In this document: piece after piece, positions 62,007 to 64,000 of the stretch
Position numbering within the stretch: position 1 is the first letter of the stretch
Layout of the letters: each line of letters opens with the position of its first letter
NCBI RefSeq assembly: GCF_000307105.1
Contig: NC_018645.1
Span: forward strand, 4,412,001 to 4,476,000
DNA: 64,000 nt
Direction of reading: 5' to 3'
DNA from: Desulfobacula toluolica Tol2
GTDB taxonomy: Bacteria; Desulfobacterota; Desulfobacteria; Desulfobacterales; Desulfobacteraceae
The notes under the pieces: generated by a model
Seen by the model: only the letters and a program-made list of their open reading frames with translations
The model's database searches: none
What the model was told of the DNA's origin: nothing
Position numbers and translations under genes: made by a program

Positions 62007-63659
62007 TTATCGCCGGTCCGGCCAGATCTGCTCTGATAATTCAGAAAGTTTAAATTTCTGGATTTTTCCGCTGGCCGTCATGGGGTAGGAGTCCACGAAA
62101 TGAACATACCTGGGAATTTTAAAACGTGCGATTTTACCTCTGCAAAAGTCCTTTACATCGCTCTCATCAATGTTTGCATCCTCTTTAAGAACAATAAAGG
62201 CGCCAACCTCTTCTCCGTATTTTTTGCTGGGGACTGCAGCCACCTGGATATCTTTTATTTCATCCATCCTGTATAAAAATTCTTCGATTTCCCTGGGATA
62301 GATATTTTCTCCTCCCCGGATAATCATATCCTTGTGACGTCCGGTGATAGCCAGATTTCCCTGTTCGTCCATGACACCAAGATCCCCTGAATGAAGCCAG
62401 CCGTCAGCATCAACAGCCTCTTTTGTGGCTTCGGGGTTGTTGTAATACCCTTTCATGATATTATATCCCCGGCAACACACTTCTCCCTGGACACCAGGGG
62501 GAACGGTTTCTTTTGTTGCAATATCAATGACCTTCACCTCAATATGTGGCAATGCCCTTCCCACGGTTTCCACCCTGAGGCGCAACTCATCCCCGATCCT
62601 GGTATAGGTCATGACCGGCGACGCCTCGGTCAGACCGTAACAGATGGTGATATCCGTCATATTCATTTTTTCAATAACCTGCTCCATAACATGAATCGGG
62701 CAGTTGGAACCAGCCATGATACCGGTCCTGAGAGATGAAAAATCAAATTTTGAAAACATGGGATTATCCAGGATTGCGATAAACATGGTGGGAACACCAT
62801 ACAAAGCAGTACATTTTTCCTGTTCCACAGAGGACATGACCATCAAAGGATCAAATCCTTCCAGGATAACCATGCAGGTTCCATGATTGACAGCGGCAAG
62901 GACACCCAGCACACACCCAAAGCAGTGGAAAAGCGGAACAGGAAGGCAGACCCGGTCATGTTCGGAAAAATTCTGGTTTGCACCGATAAAAAACCCGTTG
63001 TTGCCGATATTGTAATGGGTGAGCATCACGCCTTTGGGAAACCCGGTTGTTCCCGAAGTATACTGCATGTTGACCACGTCATGGGGGCTTAATTCTTTTT
63101 GCCGGGCAAGGTATTCTTCATCTGTTGTCATTACGCCCAGGGCCTTGATTTCAGGAATGGAATACATGCCCCGGTGCTTTTCCTGACCTAAAAATGCCAC
63201 CCTTTTGAGATGGGGAAATTTTTTGCTGGAAAGACTGCCCCTCTGCTGAGTTTTAAGCTCGGGAACCAGCTCATAAATGGTGTTTACATAATCAGTGTCC
63301 TGGAACCCGTCAATCAAAAATAAGTTTTCGGTTTCAGACTGTATTAAAAGGTACTCCAGTTCCGCAGTCTTATAATTGGTGTTAACGGTCAGCAGAACAG
63401 CACCTATTTTGGCTGTTGCAAATTGCAAAGCAACCCAGAACGGAATATTGGTGGCCCATACAGCCACTTTTTCACCCTTTTGAATCCCCAACGCCATCAG
63501 CCCCCTGGCCACTTCATCCACTAAAGAATTAAATTGCCGATAGGTCAAGCGAAAGTCCCGATCCACATAAACAACAGCATCATTGTCGGGAAACCGGGCA
63601 GCGGTCTGATCAAGGATTTGCCCCAGGGTAAGTTCTCTTAACGGGCTTTCATTTTTCAT
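62007..63659 (-). CDS. AMP-binding acyl-CoA synthetase (fatty- or carboxylic-acid CoA ligase)
   Basis: The 550-residue enzyme has the AMP-binding P-loop MQYTSGTTGFPKGVML, the A5-like YGLTEASPVMT, the hinge motif GDLGVMDEQGNLAITGRHKDMIIRGGENIYPREIE and the adenylation lysine in PMTASGKIQKFKL. It forms acyl-AMP and then acyl-CoA. The profile is that of medium/long-chain or broad-specificity ligases; the acid cannot be named. It is 17 bp downstream of a cupin-domain regulator gene, a pairing that suggests the regulator controls it. AGGAGGGG lies upstream of the ATG. Confidence 0.92.
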   Translation of the reverse strand: MKNESPLRELTLGQILDQTAARFPDNDAVVYVDRDFRLTYRQFNSLVDEVARGLMALGIQKGEKVAVWATNIPFWVALQFATAKIGAVLLTVNTNYKTAELEYLLIQSETENLFLIDGFQDTDYVNTIYELVPELKTQQRGSLSSKKFPHLKRVAFLGQEKHRGMYSIPEIKALGVMTTDEEYLARQKELSPHDVVNMQYTSGTTGFPKGVMLTHYNIGNNGFFIGANQNFSEHDRVCLPVPLFHCFGCVLGVLAAVNHGTCMVILEGFDPLMVMSSVEQEKCTALYGVPTMFIAILDNPMFSKFDFSSLRTGIMAGSNCPIHVMEQVIEKMNMTDITICYGLTEASPVMTYTRIGDELRLRVETVGRALPHIEVKVIDIATKETVPPGVQGEVCCRGYNIMKGYYNNPEATKEAVDADGWLHSGDLGVMDEQGNLAITGRHKDMIIRGGENIYPREIEEFLYRMDEIKDIQVAAVPSKKYGEEVGAFIVLKEDANIDESDVKDFCRGKIARFKIPRYVHFVDSYPMTASGKIQKFKLSELSEQIWPDRR

Positions 63660-63676
63660 GGCTTTATCCCCTCCTG

Positions 63677-64000
63677 CTATTCAGGTATATAGATGACCGC
63701 ATGGATCTGTGCTTTTTCATCCCCCACACAGCTCACATAGTGAGGAACCACGGAATTATAATACACGCTGTCCCCTTCATTGAGAACATAGGTCTCTTTT
63801 CCGTAAATGACTTCAATGCTTCCTTTGAGTACGGCAATCCACTCTTCACCTTCATGGGAGGAGAGGTTCTTCTGGCTTGCTGATTCAGGAAGGATTTCAA
63901 CAAAAAAAGGTTCCATGTGGCGATCGGTTTTTCCCATGCCCAGGGAAAAAAAGTTCAGGGTTGCGGCCTTGTTTTTCTCTGCCAGCACACTGAACTGAGC
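63677..64000 (-). CDS. C-terminal cupin part of a transcriptional regulator (cut by window edge)
   Basis: The frame is open through the window edge, so the GTG at 63988 is probably internal. The visible 107 residues form a cupin_2 sensor: FFVEILPESASQKNLSSHEGEEWIAVLKGSIEVIYG and LNEGDSVYYNSVVPHYVSCVG. Together with the upstream residues AQFSVLAEKNKAATLN, this fits the C-terminal half of XRE-type HTH-cupin regulators. The HTH part would lie beyond 64000. It likely senses a small ligand and controls the acyl-CoA synthetase gene 17 bp downstream. Confidence 0.78.
   Translation of the reverse strand, partial: AQFSVLAEKNKAATLNFFSLGMGKTDRHMEPFFVEILPESASQKNLSSHEGEEWIAVLKGSIEVIYGKETYVLNEGDSVYYNSVVPHYVSCVGDEKAQIHAVIYIPE

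Noticed and set aside
1-64000. tRNA, rRNA genes or CRISPR arrays
   Set aside because: No cloverleaf-like segment, rRNA-like conserved stretch or regularly spaced identical repeats with unique spacers were recognised by eye.

Overview
The window looks like chromosomal DNA from an anaerobic, motile, sulfate-reducer-like bacterium of the Desulfobacterota (Desulfobacteraceae-type). This is an inference from gene content: a carbon monoxide dehydrogenase cluster (cooF-cooS plus a flavin oxidoreductase, with a cooC-type maturation ATPase at the other end of the window), a periplasmic pentaheme cytochrome c, many c-di-GMP and two-component proteins, a CdaA-type di-adenylate cyclase and moderate-to-low G+C. 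No rRNA, tRNA, CRISPR array or prophage was recognised.

Layout. 1-6966 (minus strand): an edge-truncated radical SAM enzyme, a methyltransferase, CooC-like ATPase, LonB-like protease and a CPA2 antiporter with TrkA and EIIA domains. 7226-10593 (plus): an EamA transporter and two overlapping half-size FUSC membrane proteins. 10694-25921 (mostly minus): FKBP-type isomerase with a Cys/Asp metal tail, chemoreceptor with a solo Cache protein, beta-CASP nuclease, DUF4197, AsmA, Tpx, Tex, MntP, ferritin-like protein and cytochrome, with several small proteins. 26371-36866: a sugar epimerase-like protein, then a tetR-MFP-RND-OMP efflux operon (minus) interrupted by an insertion sequence. 37084-43149: a phosphoesterase, a three-gene cytidylyltransferase / PLP enzyme / CDP-alcohol phosphatidyltransferase operon, DUF1847 and a universal stress protein. 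43441-52574: a signalling block (periplasmic binding protein, hybrid-less histidine kinase, GGDEF-REC-HD-GYP protein, REC-REC-REC-GGDEF protein), the last gene split by a second copy of the same insertion sequence. 52693-57700: RlmN, a diguanylate cyclase, EamA transporter, DUF2914 protein and a fused CdaA-YbbR cyclase. 57815-64000 (minus): FAD oxidoreductase, CooS, CooF, an acyl-CoA synthetase and an edge-truncated cupin regulator.

The most notable items are: (1) a 2307-bp insertion sequence in two apparently identical copies, each with perfect 9-bp target duplications, carrying a divergent 10-cysteine passenger protein and a transposase whose only good start lies in another frame, joined through an A7 slippery run; (2) its insertion exactly at the start codon of the efflux adaptor gene, which cut the tetR-MFP coupling and removed the native ribosome binding site; (3) its second insertion in a triple-receiver diguanylate cyclase, whose reading frame is restored exactly by in-silico excision; (4) the tight cytidylyltransferase/aminotransferase-like/CDP-alcohol phosphatidyltransferase operon, a candidate route to an unusual phospholipid or phosphonolipid head group; (5) matching promoter-like sequences upstream of two parts of the signalling block; and (6) several decayed gene remnants and a family of intergenic hairpins. 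Coordinates and starts were read by eye; no database search was possible.
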